Shown here: positions 27,479 through 36,332 of the stretch, piece by piece | Position numbering within the stretch: the first letter of the stretch is position 1 | How the letters are laid out: each line of letters begins with the position of its first letter | Assembly (NCBI GenBank): GCA_049680625.1 | Contig: JBAUID010000218.1 | Coordinates: 1 to 64,000 of the forward strand | Length of the DNA stretch: 64,000 nt | DNA from: JAUIAI01 sp049680625 | GTDB taxonomy: Bacteria > Pseudomonadota > Gammaproteobacteria > Burkholderiales > Burkholderiaceae_E | Direction of reading: 5' to 3' | Position numbers and translations under genes: made by a program | The notes under the pieces: generated by a model | Databases searched by the model: none | Seen by the model: only the letters and a program-made list of their open reading frames with translations | Told to the model about the DNA's origin: nothing

Positions 27479-28372
27479 TTACGACTGCTTTGCCTTGGCG
27501 AACAATGCATCGAGTTTGTTTTCGTATTCCCAATAGCCGATCGCGTCGTATAGTTCTTCGCGAGTCTGCATCGTATTGATAACTGACTGTTGGGTGCCTT
27601 CTCTGCGCAGGGTGACGTAGACATTGTCTGCGGCTTTATTCATTGCCCGGAACGCAGACAGTGGGTATAGGGCAATGCCAACTGAAGCGCTGCGCAACTC
27701 ATCCACGGTGAACATCGGGGTCTGGCCAAACTCGGTGATATTGGCAAGTATTGGCACACCGACGGCATCAGCAAATTTTTGATACATACCCAAATCGGTA
27801 ATAGCTTCCGCGAAAATTCCGTCGACACCGGCTTCAACGCAAGCCAGTGACCGCTCGATAGCTGCTTCCAGACCTTCGACCGCCAAGGCGTCCGTTCGTG
27901 CAAGAATAAAAAAATCTTGATCTGTACGCGCATCGGTAGCCGCCTTAATACGGTCCGCCATTTCTTCCTTGCTGACAATTTCTTTGTTTGGACGGTGGCC
28001 ACATCGCTTGGCGCCGACCTGGTCTTCGATATGCATTGCGGCAGCGCCGAACTTAATCAGTGATTTTGTAGTTCGCGCTACGTTAAATGCCGAAGACCCG
28101 AAGCCAGTGTCGACATCTACCAATAAGGGGGTGTCACATACATCCGTTATGCGCCGCACATCAGTCAGGACATCCTCAAGGCCGGAGATGCCAAGGTCTG
28201 GCATGCCCAGCGAACCGGCGGCAACTCCGCCACCTGACAGGTAAATCGCCCGGTAGCCGGCCCGTTGGGCGAGCAAAGCATGATTAGCGTTGATGGCGCC
28301 GACAACTTGCAGCGGTGATTCTTCTGCCAGAGCCAGACGAAATTTGCCTCCGGGGGACAATTGTTTAGTCAT
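27479..28372 (-). CDS. prpB: 2-methylisocitrate lyase
   Basis: Splits 2-methylisocitrate into succinate and pyruvate, the last step of propionate breakdown. 297 residues, the normal length. The active-site loop K122-R123-C124-G125-H126 is intact, with [10 protein letters not shown] and [20 protein letters not shown] typical of PrpB, and ILARTDA and [11 protein letters not shown] further on. It is the first gene of the prpB-prpC pair. A 115-bp gap separates it from mdh upstream, so they may share a transcript. Confidence 0.96.
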   Translation of the reverse strand: MTKQLSPGGKFRLALAEESPLQVVGAINANHALLAQRAGYRAIYLSGGGVAAGSLGMPDLGISGLEDVLTDVRRITDVCDTPLLVDVDTGFGSSAFNVARTTKSLIKFGAAAMHIEDQVGAKRCGHRPNKEIVSKEEMADRIKAATDARTDQDFFILARTDALAVEGLEAAIERSLACVEAGVDGIFAEAITDLGMYQKFADAVGVPILANITEFGQTPMFTVDELRSASVGIALYPLSAFRAMNKAADNVYVTLRREGTQQSVINTMQTREELYDAIGYWEYENKLDALFAKAKQS

Positions 28373-28487
28373 GATTTTTCCTGAAGTTAATCGAAAACAG
28401 CGGAACTAGGCGCCACAGACTGGCCAGGCCACCTGCCTGGTGTTGGTCTTGGTTATGCCGTCAATTGCTATCGTCAGTGATCGCAAA

Positions 28488-29471
28488 TCAACCGAGTAAC
28501 TTGGCGACGGCTGATCGTTCTTCGTTAAGTTCGGCCAGCGTTTTATCCATCATTTCACGGGAAAAACTGTCGATTTCGAGGTCTTTAATCAAGGTGTATT
28601 TGCCGTTTGCGCAGGTAACCGGGAAACCATAAATCACATCTTGTGGAATGCCGTATTGACCGTCAGATGCAATACCCATGGTGACCCACTTGCCATTGGT
28701 GCCCAGGACCCAATCGTGCATGTGATCAATTGCCGCATTGGCAGCGGACGCTGCTGACGAAAGACCGCGCGCGTCGATGATAGCGGCTCCGCGTTTGCCA
28801 ACAGTCGGTATGAATGTTTCGCGGTTCCATTTGTCGTCATTGATCATGTCAGCCAGCGATTTGCCACCAGTGGTAGCGAATCGAATGTCGGGATACATGG
28901 TGGGTGAGTGATTGCCCCAGACAATTAGTTTTTCGAGGCTGTCGACTGGTTGGCCCGCTTTAGCGGCCAATTGGGACAGGGCGCGGTTGTGATCAAGCCG
29001 CAACATGGCGGTGAAATTCTCGCGCGGCAGGTCGGGGGCCGACTTCATTGCGATATAGGCATTTGTGTTGGCGGGATTACCGACAACAAGAATCTTGCAA
29101 TCACGGCTGGCATGGTCGTTAAGCGCTTTGCCCTGGACGGTGAAAATAGCGCCGTTGGCTTCCAGCAGATCGGCGCGTTCCATGCCTTTGCTGCGCGGGC
29201 GCGCACCAACCAGAATCGCATAGTCGGCCTCTTTGAATGCGACGTTTGGGTCATCGGTGACAACAACTCCCTGTAGCAACGGGAAAGCACAGTCTTCCAG
29301 TTCCATGACCACACCGCCTACAGCGGCCATTGCCGGGGTGATGTCAAGAAGTTGCAGGATGACGGGCTGGTCAGCTCCGAGCATGTCGCCATTGGCGATT
29401 CGGAAAAGCAGGCTGTAGCCAATCTGGCCGGCAGCCCCGGTTACGGCAACGCGCTTGGCGGGCTTAGTCAT
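28488..29471 (-). CDS. mdh: Malate dehydrogenase
   Basis: NAD-dependent oxidation of malate to oxaloacetate. 327 residues of the LDH-like cytosolic MDH type found in betaproteobacteria. The dinucleotide fold [19 protein letters not shown], substrate loop [29 protein letters not shown] and the catalytic His in [12 protein letters not shown] (about residue 190) are present. Divergent from the gntR-sdh-gltA-suc block across a 321-bp control region, a layout typical of Burkholderiales, where these TCA genes stand together. Confidence 0.97.
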   Translation of the reverse strand: MTKPAKRVAVTGAAGQIGYSLLFRIANGDMLGADQPVILQLLDITPAMAAVGGVVMELEDCAFPLLQGVVVTDDPNVAFKEADYAILVGARPRSKGMERADLLEANGAIFTVQGKALNDHASRDCKILVVGNPANTNAYIAMKSAPDLPRENFTAMLRLDHNRALSQLAAKAGQPVDSLEKLIVWGNHSPTMYPDIRFATTGGKSLADMINDDKWNRETFIPTVGKRGAAIIDARGLSSAASAANAAIDHMHDWVLGTNGKWVTMGIASDGQYGIPQDVIYGFPVTCANGKYTLIKDLEIDSFSREMMDKTLAELNEERSAVAKLLG

Positions 29472-29671
29472 TAGGCATCCTTGCGTCAGAACACGCGGTA
29501 GTGGTTATGTGGTTGTGAAAGTCTTTGAGAATCAGGAAAGTGACAATCGATCAGAAGCGGATTAGATATAGACCGAGAAAGTTGACCGAAAAATTACAGC
29601 CAGAAAGTAACGGTCGAAAATCTATCAACAAGTTACAAAAAAGCAATCAACAAATGATCGGATAGTGTTCT

Positions 29672-29762
29672 CGCCGGGACAACAGCCGGCGGTCAGGATC
29701 TTACTGCGACAGGCCTTGCCAAGTCAAACAGTGTTATGTCTTATACAAGACTGTCGTATAAT
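29672..29762 (+). promoter_or_regulatory. Control region of gntR: -10 box with a quasi-palindromic candidate operator
   Basis: The mdh-gntR gap (29472-29792) holds TATAAT at 29757-29762, 30 bp before the gntR start. Just before it lies GTCTTATACAAGAC (29738-29751), with exact 5-bp arms (GTCTT/AAGAC), in the place where a repressor would block the promoter. A stronger GC-rich inverted repeat, CGCCGG-8 nt-CCGGCG, lies at 29672-29691. The -35 element is poor (TTATGT, 17-bp spacing). I infer that the GntR protein, or another TCA regulator, binds the palindrome. Confidence 0.5.
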
Positions 29763-29792
29763 CAGTTCGTCTTTCATTAAACCTGAGAATTT

Positions 29793-30653
29793 ATGTCCGC
29801 CTCAGCGTCGATACCCGGCCGCCCCGATACCGACCAGGGGGCAGATTCGAGTGCTACAGCCGGCCCGGCGGGCCACGCCAGGTGTTCTGCGCGGCCAGTC
29901 GCGCGCGCTGGCGTGTTGCCGGATGCTCGCTCACCGACCCGGGCGCCGCTGTATTTGCAGACGTACGAACTTTTAACCCGTAGCCTTCAGCAGGGAGAAT
30001 GGCTTCCCGGTGAGCTGATTCCGGGTGAGCAACAACTGGCCCGTCGCTTTGCTGTGAGTCCGGGAACGGTTCGTAAAGCCATTGATCGCCTGGTTGGTGA
30101 GCATATCCTGATGCGGCGTCAGGGCAAAGGTACGTTCGTCGCGAGCCACCTCGACCTTGATGCGCGTGCTGGCTTTCGCTTTTTGCGGATGCGCGATACC
30201 GAAGACCGGGTGCCTGACTTTAAAAGCCGGATCCTGTACTGCCGCAAGATCAAAGCCAGGGCGGATATCGCGGCCCGGCTGAACACCAATGTCGGCGCCG
30301 GACTCGTCAGAATTCGCCGGGTCCTGGATTTTCAGTCCAGCCCAACTGTGCTTGACGATTTGTGGCTGCCGGCGGCCCGCTTTCGCGGTCTTAACCTGGA
30401 GCAACTGAATTCCTGGGAGGGGCCGTTGTACGGATTGTTCGAAAGTGCTTTTGGAACGCAGATTATTTCGGCAACCGAACGGGTCACGGCGGTTCAGGCC
30501 CCGGCTGTAGTCGCGCAGACGCTGGGGGTCAGGCGGGGCAGCCCTCTACTGCAGGTTGACCGCGTCACTGAAACCTACGACGGTGAAAAGGCCGAGTTTC
30601 GGCGAGGTTATTACGTTACCGCCGGATATCACTATCTGAGTAAACTCGGTTGA
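29793..30653 (+). CDS. GntR-family (HutC/UTRA type) transcriptional regulator
   Basis: 286 residues. After a disordered Ala/Gly/Pro-rich N-terminus of about 45 residues comes the winged helix (about 50-120): APLYLQTYELLTRSLQQGEWLPGELIPGEQQLARRFAVSPGTVRKAIDRLV in outline, with the standard GKGTFVASH end. The C-terminal part (about 140-280) is a UTRA-like ligand domain (RIRRVLDF, DDLWLPAARFRGL, PLLQVDRVTETYDGE, YYVTAGYHY). Such a regulator stands between mdh and sdhC in many Burkholderiales and probably senses a carboxylate to control the TCA genes; that is inference. The -10 at 29757 supports the far upstream ATG despite the long tail. Confidence 0.92.
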   Translation: MSASASIPGRPDTDQGADSSATAGPAGHARCSARPVARAGVLPDARSPTRAPLYLQTYELLTRSLQQGEWLPGELIPGEQQLARRFAVSPGTVRKAIDRLVGEHILMRRQGKGTFVASHLDLDARAGFRFLRMRDTEDRVPDFKSRILYCRKIKARADIAARLNTNVGAGLVRIRRVLDFQSSPTVLDDLWLPAARFRGLNLEQLNSWEGPLYGLFESAFGTQIISATERVTAVQAPAVVAQTLGVRRGSPLLQVDRVTETYDGEKAEFRRGYYVTAGYHYLSKLG

Positions 30654-30795
30654 AGCCGTCGATGGCCTGGTAAGGCCGCCGGATAACGGAATGGTCGACG
30701 TCGGGCGTTGTGAAATGACGCCGCTGGGGAGCAATTTTTCGCAATCCGGTGGATTTCAATTGGTGCAATGCGCCATTATCGGTAAGATTACGAGC

Positions 30796-30835
30796 GGTGA
30801 TCAGAGTCAAACCCGGTGCCGGGTCTGTGATCACC
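30796..30835 (+). promoter_or_regulatory. Strong two-tier inverted repeat in the sdhC upstream region
   Basis: The outer arms GGTGATCA (30796-30803) and TGATCACC (30828-30835) are exact complements. Inside them, ACCCGG (30811-30816) and CCGGGT (30819-30824) pair as well. The element lies about 77 bp before the sdhC ATG in the 258-bp gntR-sdhC gap. It could be an operator or, if transcribed, a stable hairpin. No T-run follows, so simple termination is unlikely. The remainder of the gap shows no gene. Confidence 0.7.
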
Positions 30836-30911
30836 ATGGGGCCGAATGCTTTGCGATTCTGGCTTTAGCTGACAATTCTGATGACGGCGCCGGTGATGAT
30901 TGAGGTCATTC

Positions 30912-31325
30912 ATGTCCGATGCAAGCGGCAAGATAAGACCGCAGCACCGAAATATTGGTGTTGGCGACATTCTTAAATACCGGCTTCCGCTGGCTGGTAT
31001 CGCATCCATTTTGCACCGCATCAGTGGTGTTTTGCTCTTCCTGATCGGAATACCGCTGATCTTGTACATGCTGCAGCTGAGCCTGACCTCCGAAGTCAGT
31101 TATGCCGCCTTTGAGAGCATGGTGGACAGCATCTTCGTCAAGCTGATTCTGCTGCTCTTGTTATGGGCTTTTTTCCATCACCTTTGTGCCGGCATCCGGT
31201 ACTTGTTACTTGACCTGCATGTCGGGATTCAAAAAGAGACATCCGCTTTAACGGCGAAAATAGTTCTCGGGGCCAGCCTGGCGCTGACTTTCATTGCCAT
31301 GTTGAAATTGTTCGGGGCCTTTTAA
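30912..31325 (+). CDS. sdhC: Succinate dehydrogenase cytochrome b556 subunit
   Basis: A membrane anchor of complex II, 137 residues, with three hydrophobic helices (about 30-52, 75-95 and 112-135). Quinone-site residues Ser and Arg are seen in ASILHRISGV, and the haem-ligand His in FFHHLCAGIRYLLLD. The usual RPxSPH opening is altered to RPQHRN. ATG 30912 is chosen because TGAGGT lies 5 nt upstream; an in-frame TTG at 30900 overlaps that site. It is the first gene of sdhCDAB and its stop overlaps sdhD by one base. Confidence 0.95.
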   Translation: MSDASGKIRPQHRNIGVGDILKYRLPLAGIASILHRISGVLLFLIGIPLILYMLQLSLTSEVSYAAFESMVDSIFVKLILLLLLWAFFHHLCAGIRYLLLDLHVGIQKETSALTAKIVLGASLALTFIAMLKLFGAF

Positions 31326-31675
31326 TGACAACCAACCGCGTCGTGACTGGTGCCCACTACGGGCTTAAAGACTGGCTTGCCCAACGGATTACCGCCGTTG
31401 TTCTAGCTGCTTATTCGCTGATTCTGTTTTTTGCCTGGGCAAGCGCAGGCGACCTTGATTATCGTGGCTGGAACCTCCTGTTTTCTTCCAGTTGGATGAA
31501 GGTAATGACTTTGCTGGCAGTTATTGCCCTGGTCTGGCATGCCTGGATTGGCGTGCGCGATATCTATATGGATTACATCAAGCCTACCTGGCTGCGCCTG
31601 ACGCTGCAGGTGGCAACAATTTTGGTGCTGGTGGGTTATGCCGCCTGGGCCGTCACTATCCTGTGGCGCGTCTGA
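31325..31675 (+). CDS. sdhD: Succinate dehydrogenase hydrophobic membrane anchor subunit
   Basis: 116 residues with three membrane helices (about 20-42, 53-75 and 90-112). VTGAHYGLKDWLAQRITAVVLAAY matches the N-terminal SdhD pattern and VWHAWIGVRDIYMDYIKP contains the haem-binding His and the conserved D-Y of the quinone site. It pairs with SdhC to anchor the SdhAB catalytic part and hold haem b. TAATG overlap with sdhC suggests coupled translation. Confidence 0.95.
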   Translation: MTTNRVVTGAHYGLKDWLAQRITAVVLAAYSLILFFAWASAGDLDYRGWNLLFSSSWMKVMTLLAVIALVWHAWIGVRDIYMDYIKPTWLRLTLQVATILVLVGYAAWAVTILWRV

Positions 31676-31693
31676 TTACTGTGGAGAAATGAG

Positions 31694-33484
31694 TTGACTG
31701 ACGTCCTCAACAACCTTGCAAACAACCTGCCACGACGAAAATTTGATGCGGTCATAGTGGGCGCTGGCGGCTCCGGTATGCGGTGTTCGCTGCAACTGGC
31801 TGAAGCCGGCTATAGCGTCGCCGTCTTGTCCAAGGTTTTTCCGACTCGATCGCATACGGTTGCTGCGCAAGGCGGTATCGGTGCTTCACTCGGTAACATG
31901 AGTGAAGACAACTGGTATTGGCATATGTTTGATACGGTAAAAGGTTCGGACTACCTGGGTGACCAGGACGCGATCGAATTCATGTGTCGCGAAGCGCCAA
32001 AAGTGGTCTATGAATTGGAACACTTTGGCATGCCGTTTGACCGCAATGCCGATGGCACCATTTATCAGCGCCCGTTTGGGGGGCATACCGCCAACTTTGG
32101 CGAGAAACCTGTGCAGCGCGCGTGTGCTGCCGCTGACCGGACCGGCCATGCATTGCTGCACACCTTGTATCAGCGTAATGTCCGTGCGCGTACCCAGTTC
32201 TTTGTCGAGTGGATGGCGCTTGACCTGATCTACGATGTTGATGGCAGTATTGCTGGGGTTATTGCGCTCGAGATGGAAACCGGCGAAGTCATGATTCTCG
32301 AGTCAAAAGTGGCCGTGTTGGCAACTGGTGGCGCAGGTCGAATCTGGGCGGCGTCTACCAATGCCTTTATTAATACCGGCGATGGCATGGGCATGGCCGC
32401 GCGAGCCGGCATTCCACTCGAAGATATGGAATTCTGGCAGTTCCACCCGACGGGGGTGGCTGGTGCTGGGGTCTTGATTACTGAAGGCGTGCGCGGTGAA
32501 GGCGGTATTTTGCTGAACAGCGACGGCGAACGTTTTATGGAACGCTATGCGCCGACGCTCAAAGACCTGGCGCCGCGCGACTTTGTCTCCCGCTCTATGG
32601 ATCAGGAGATCAAAGAGGGCCGCGGCTGTGGCCCCGACAAGGACCACGTGTTGCTTAAGTTGGATCACCTGGGCGCTGACACCATCATGAAGCGGTTGCC
32701 GTCAATTCGTGAAATTGCGATCAAGTTTGCCAACGTGGATCCAATCAAAGATCCGATCCCGGTGATCCCGACTATCCATTATCAAATGGGCGGTATTCCA
32801 ACCAATTTCCACGGTCAGGTTGTGGTTCCCAAAGATGGTAATGACAACAGCATTGTGAATGGTTTGTATGCCATCGGTGAGTGTGCCTGCGTTTCGGTCC
32901 ACGGCGCCAACCGCCTGGGGACAAACTCACTACTTGATCTGCTGGTGTTCGGACGTGCGGCGGGCAACCACATTGTTAACAGTGGCCTGAACAAGGGGTC
33001 ACATCGTCCGTTGCCCGCTGATGCCGGCGACGCAACCCTGGCGCGCCTGGCTAAGCTGGACGGGTCGAGCTCGGGAGAGCGGACCCAGGATGTAGCTAAT
33101 GATATTCGGCGTGCAATGCAAAATCACTGTGGTGTTTTCCGCAGTTCAGAATTGATGTCCGAAGGTGTGACCAAGATATTGGAACTGGCTGGTCGCGCCG
33201 AGAATATTCACATGAAAGACAAATCCAAGGTGTTTAACACAGCCCGCGTCGAAGCTCTGGAGCTGGACAATCTGGTCGAGACTGCTAAAGCAACAATGGT
33301 GTCTGCAGAGGCGCGAAAAGAAAGCCGGGGTGCCCATGCCCACAAAGACTTTGAAGCCCGAGACGATGTTAACTGGATGCATCACTCGCTGTGGTTTTCC
33401 GAAGGTAATCGGCTGGCTTACAAAGGAGTCAACCTTAAGCCATTAACAGTAGATTCTTTCGAGCCCAAGGCACGGACTTTCTGA
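31694..33484 (+). CDS. sdhA: Succinate dehydrogenase flavoprotein subunit
   Basis: The catalytic subunit of complex II that oxidises succinate to fumarate. 596 residues. FAD-binding [17 protein letters not shown], the covalent-FAD His54 in [11 protein letters not shown], the substrate-loop region [21 protein letters not shown] with the catalytic Arg further on (ARDFVSR-like PRDFVSRSM), and [22 protein letters not shown] are as expected. The start is TTG with GTGGAG 7 nt upstream; there is no ATG nearby in frame. Confidence 0.97.
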   Translation: MTDVLNNLANNLPRRKFDAVIVGAGGSGMRCSLQLAEAGYSVAVLSKVFPTRSHTVAAQGGIGASLGNMSEDNWYWHMFDTVKGSDYLGDQDAIEFMCREAPKVVYELEHFGMPFDRNADGTIYQRPFGGHTANFGEKPVQRACAAADRTGHALLHTLYQRNVRARTQFFVEWMALDLIYDVDGSIAGVIALEMETGEVMILESKVAVLATGGAGRIWAASTNAFINTGDGMGMAARAGIPLEDMEFWQFHPTGVAGAGVLITEGVRGEGGILLNSDGERFMERYAPTLKDLAPRDFVSRSMDQEIKEGRGCGPDKDHVLLKLDHLGADTIMKRLPSIREIAIKFANVDPIKDPIPVIPTIHYQMGGIPTNFHGQVVVPKDGNDNSIVNGLYAIGECACVSVHGANRLGTNSLLDLLVFGRAAGNHIVNSGLNKGSHRPLPADAGDATLARLAKLDGSSSGERTQDVANDIRRAMQNHCGVFRSSELMSEGVTKILELAGRAENIHMKDKSKVFNTARVEALELDNLVETAKATMVSAEARKESRGAHAHKDFEARDDVNWMHHSLWFSEGNRLAYKGVNLKPLTVDSFEPKARTF

Positions 33485-33539
33485 AGAAAATTTGATTGCG
33501 GGTCTGCCAACCCGGCACATCCGTTACGGAGCATTATTC

Positions 33540-34292
33540 ATGAGTGAAGTTATCGAGAAGCCAGTGGAAAACATCGTTGCGGGAACCCGCACGGTTCGCT
33601 TTTCCATTTATCGGTACGACCCGGATAAAGACAGCAAGCCCTATATGCAGAATCTCGAGGTGCAGTTACTGCCAACGGATAAGATGCTGCTCGATGCGTT
33701 GTTTCGCATCAAGAGTGATAATGACGATTCCCTGGCGTTTCGCCGATCTTGCCGCGAGGGAGTCTGCGGCTCGGACGCGATGAACATTAATGGGAAAAAC
33801 GGCCTTGCCTGCACAACCAATCTGCGTGAGCTGACTCAGCCGATCGTGCTTAAGCCGCTGCCTGGCCTGCCGGTGATACGCGACCTGATTGTTGATATGA
33901 CCCATTTTTTCAATCAGTATCACTCGATTAAGCCTTACCTGATCAACGATGAGCCTCCGCCGGAAACCGAACGTTTGCAAAGTCCTGCTCAACGTGACGA
34001 GTTAAACGGCTTGTACGAATGTATTCTGTGTGCGTGTTGTTCAACGTCGTGCCCGTCGTTTTGGTGGAATCCCGACAAATTTGTTGGCCCGGCCGGTTTA
34101 TTACAAGCTTATCGATTTATTGCCGACAGCCGCGACCAGGTCACCAGCGAGCGTCTTGATAATCTTGAAGACCCCTACCGTTTGTTCCGCTGCCATACCA
34201 TCATGAACTGTGTTGATGTTTGTCCGAAAGGGTTAAACCCGACGCAGGCCATTGGTAAGATAAAAGAACTGATGGTGCGGCGGGCTGTCTGA
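33540..34292 (+). CDS. sdhB: Succinate dehydrogenase iron-sulfur subunit
   Basis: Carries electrons from SdhA to the quinone through three clusters. 250 residues from ATG 33540, which follows CGGAGC; an earlier in-frame Met (33492) lies too close to sdhA and adds unrelated residues. [2Fe-2S] ligands are C71, C76 and C91, with Asp79 in the fourth site as usual (CREGVCGSD). The [4Fe-4S]/[3Fe-4S] motifs are CILCACCSTSCP and CHTIMNCVDVCPKGLNP. Confidence 0.97.
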   Translation: MSEVIEKPVENIVAGTRTVRFSIYRYDPDKDSKPYMQNLEVQLLPTDKMLLDALFRIKSDNDDSLAFRRSCREGVCGSDAMNINGKNGLACTTNLRELTQPIVLKPLPGLPVIRDLIVDMTHFFNQYHSIKPYLINDEPPPETERLQSPAQRDELNGLYECILCACCSTSCPSFWWNPDKFVGPAGLLQAYRFIADSRDQVTSERLDNLEDPYRLFRCHTIMNCVDVCPKGLNPTQAIGKIKELMVRRAV

Positions 34293-34297
34293 CCGCG

Positions 34298-34570
34298 GTG
34301 GAATCGGCGGAGCACCAGGAAGACCCGGTCAACCGGCGTCGATTGCGCTGGCGTGCCCGGCGGGGCTTGCTCGAAAATGACATTATCCTGACCCGCTTTC
34401 TCGATTTACACGAGACGGAATTAACGGATAAGCAGATAGTCGGCCTGAACCAATTGCTGGATTTGACCGATAATGACTTGATGGACCTGCTTCTGGGTCG
34501 GCGGGAACCGGATGCTGAAATTCGTTCTAACGAATTAGATTCGGTGCTGCGCCAGATCAGGAACTGCTGA
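34298..34570 (+). CDS. sdhE: FAD assembly factor SdhE
   Basis: 90 residues with the RGxxE signature (RARRGLLENDIILTRF) and the typical helical rest (LLDLTDNDLMDLLLGR). SdhE binds SdhA and promotes covalent attachment of FAD. GTG start 5 nt after the sdhB stop, so it belongs to the sdh operon. Confidence 0.93.
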   Translation: MESAEHQEDPVNRRRLRWRARRGLLENDIILTRFLDLHETELTDKQIVGLNQLLDLTDNDLMDLLLGRREPDAEIRSNELDSVLRQIRNC

Positions 34571-34608
34571 TTGGCCGGTGATTGGAAAGGGAAGGGGCCG
34601 GGAAACGC

Positions 34609-34669
34609 AGGTTCTGGAGGTTCTGGGTATAAACAGTAGTAACGGGACGCACATCGCACGCGAGTGCGT
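34609..34669 (+). promoter_or_regulatory. gltA upstream region: 9-bp tandem repeat, candidate -10 and alternative hairpins
   Basis: AGGTTCTGG occurs twice in tandem (34609-34617, 34618-34626), directly followed by TATAAA (34628-34633), a possible -10. Downstream, GTGCGT (34664-34669) can pair either with ACGCAC (34647-34652) or, as GTGCG, with CGCAC (34655-34659). The two hairpins exclude each other. No clear -35. Confidence 0.4.
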
Positions 34670-34705
34670 CAGTTTGATTTTGGAAAAATTTAGGGGAAAG
34701 GCGAA

Positions 34706-35998
34706 ATGGGTGCTGATTCAAAAGCAACGTTGAGTTTTGGAGATGGAACTGACAATGTCGAGTTTCCAGTTCACAAAGGGACATTAGGCCCGGACTGTAT
34801 TGACATTCGTTCGCTGTACAAGGCCTCTGACAAGTTCACATTCGACCCGGGTTTTCTGTCAACAGCTGCTTGCGAGTCGAAAATCACCTTCATCGATGGT
34901 GATAAGGGTGAATTGTTATACCGCGGCTATCCGATTGAGCAAATCGCCGAGAAATGTGACTTCATCGAAACCTGCTACCTGCTGCTGAACGGTGAACTGC
35001 CCAATGCTGACGAAAGAGCGGATTTCGAAGGCCGGGTAACCAATCACACGATGGTTCACGAGCAAATGAACCGATTTTTTGCGGGTTTTCGTCGGGATGC
35101 GCATCCGATGGCTATTCTGGTGGGCGTGGTTGGCGCCTTATCGGCCTTCTACCACGACTCACTGGACATCAATAACCCGGAACACCGCAAGATCTCGGCG
35201 ATTCGCCTGATCGCAAAGATGCCGACTCTGACGGCGATGGCTTACAAATACTCATGCGGCCAGCCGTTTATGTACCCGAATAACAAAATGGGTTATGCCG
35301 CGAACTTCCTGCAGATGATGTTCGGCACGCCTTGTGAGCAATACGTACCCAACCCGGTTCTGGTCAAGGCCCTGGATCGCATCATGATCCTGCATGCTGA
35401 TCACGAACAAAACGCATCGACATCCACGGTTCGCCTGGCCGGGTCGTCCGGCGCCAACCCCTTTGCCTGTATTGCCGCCGGAATCGCCACCTTATGGGGC
35501 CCAGCTCATGGTGGTGCCAATGAGGCCTGCCTGATAATGCTTGCCGAGATCCAGGCCATGGGCGGGATGGAGAAAATAGGCGAATATATCAAGCTGGTGA
35601 AAGACCCGAAGTCAGATGTCCGGCTAATGGGTTTTGGCCACCGGGTGTACAAAAACTACGACCCACGTGCGAAGTTAATGCGCGAAACCTGCCATGAAGT
35701 CCTGGCTGAGACCGGCATGAAAGACGACCCGATGCTGGCCCTGGCAATGAAATTGGAACAGATTGCGCTCGAAGATGATTATTTTGTGAGCCGTAAGCTT
35801 TATCCAAACGTTGACTTCTACTCTGGCATCGTGCAAAAAGCGATGGGAATCCCCGTCGATATGTTTACCTGCATCTTCGCATTGTCGCGTACGGTTGGCT
35901 GGATAGCCCAGTGGAACGAGATGATTTCTGACGATGATCAGAAAATTGGCCGCCCGCGTCAGCTCTACACTGGCCCGACTCGCCGTGATATTGCCTGA
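34706..35998 (+). CDS. gltA: Citrate synthase (type II)
   Basis: Condenses acetyl-CoA and oxaloacetate. 430 residues, the size of NADH-sensitive, hexameric gram-negative enzymes, including the N-terminal beta domain. Active-site His233 ([10 protein letters not shown]), His268 (GPAHGGANE) and the catalytic Asp near 370 (NVDFYSGI) are present, with [14 protein letters not shown] between them. AGGGGA precedes the ATG. Distinct from PrpC at 26.2 kb. Confidence 0.98.
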   Translation: MGADSKATLSFGDGTDNVEFPVHKGTLGPDCIDIRSLYKASDKFTFDPGFLSTAACESKITFIDGDKGELLYRGYPIEQIAEKCDFIETCYLLLNGELPNADERADFEGRVTNHTMVHEQMNRFFAGFRRDAHPMAILVGVVGALSAFYHDSLDINNPEHRKISAIRLIAKMPTLTAMAYKYSCGQPFMYPNNKMGYAANFLQMMFGTPCEQYVPNPVLVKALDRIMILHADHEQNASTSTVRLAGSSGANPFACIAAGIATLWGPAHGGANEACLIMLAEIQAMGGMEKIGEYIKLVKDPKSDVRLMGFGHRVYKNYDPRAKLMRETCHEVLAETGMKDDPMLALAMKLEQIALEDDYFVSRKLYPNVDFYSGIVQKAMGIPVDMFTCIFALSRTVGWIAQWNEMISDDDQKIGRPRQLYTGPTRRDIA

Positions 35999-36238
35999 AT
36001 TTTTCCTGGGTTAACTTTCTTAAATTATTCCGCCGTTCAATAGTCTTTGTAGGCCGCGTGCAACGCGGTTGTTCGACGGTTTGACCATTCTGACAATTGA
36101 TATCCACCGCTGACCCCGTCAGGGGTGGAATGGTGGGTCGACCCACTGTATTCTTCTAACCGTTCGCCAAAGCGTAAAAATATGAACTGAATCGACAGAT
36201 CATTGCTTAGTGCGGGTGTCTTGTTTCGGAAACCGGGG

Positions 36239-36319
36239 CAGGGTGCTTGAACCAGCCAACACCCTGAAGGGTATCTTGAGTGTGGCGGCTGGTATCTCTT
36301 TGACGAGAAACTCGTTTTT
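36239..36319 (+). promoter_or_regulatory. Structured leader of sucA (candidate sucA RNA motif / riboswitch-like element)
   Basis: The 334-bp gltA-sucA gap ends in a set of pairings. CAGGGTG (36239-36245) matches CACCCTG (36260-36266). ACCAGCC (36251-36257), inside the loop of the first stem, matches GGCTGGT (36287-36293). Together they can form an H-type pseudoknot. Then ACGAG-AAA-CTCGT (36303-36315) plus T5 (36315-36319) forms a terminator-like hairpin directly before AAGGTGA, the ribosome-binding site of sucA. A conserved structured RNA called the sucA motif is known upstream of sucA in Burkholderiales; whether this is a member needs a covariance-model search. The first half of the gap (35999-36238) shows nothing I can name. 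Confidence 0.6.
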
Positions 36320-36332
36320 AAAGGTGACCGCC

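Noticed and set aside
27430..27624. 65-residue N-terminal extension of prpC
   Set aside because: It overlaps the end of prpB, is unlike citrate synthases, and ATG 27429 has its own AGGAGC site.
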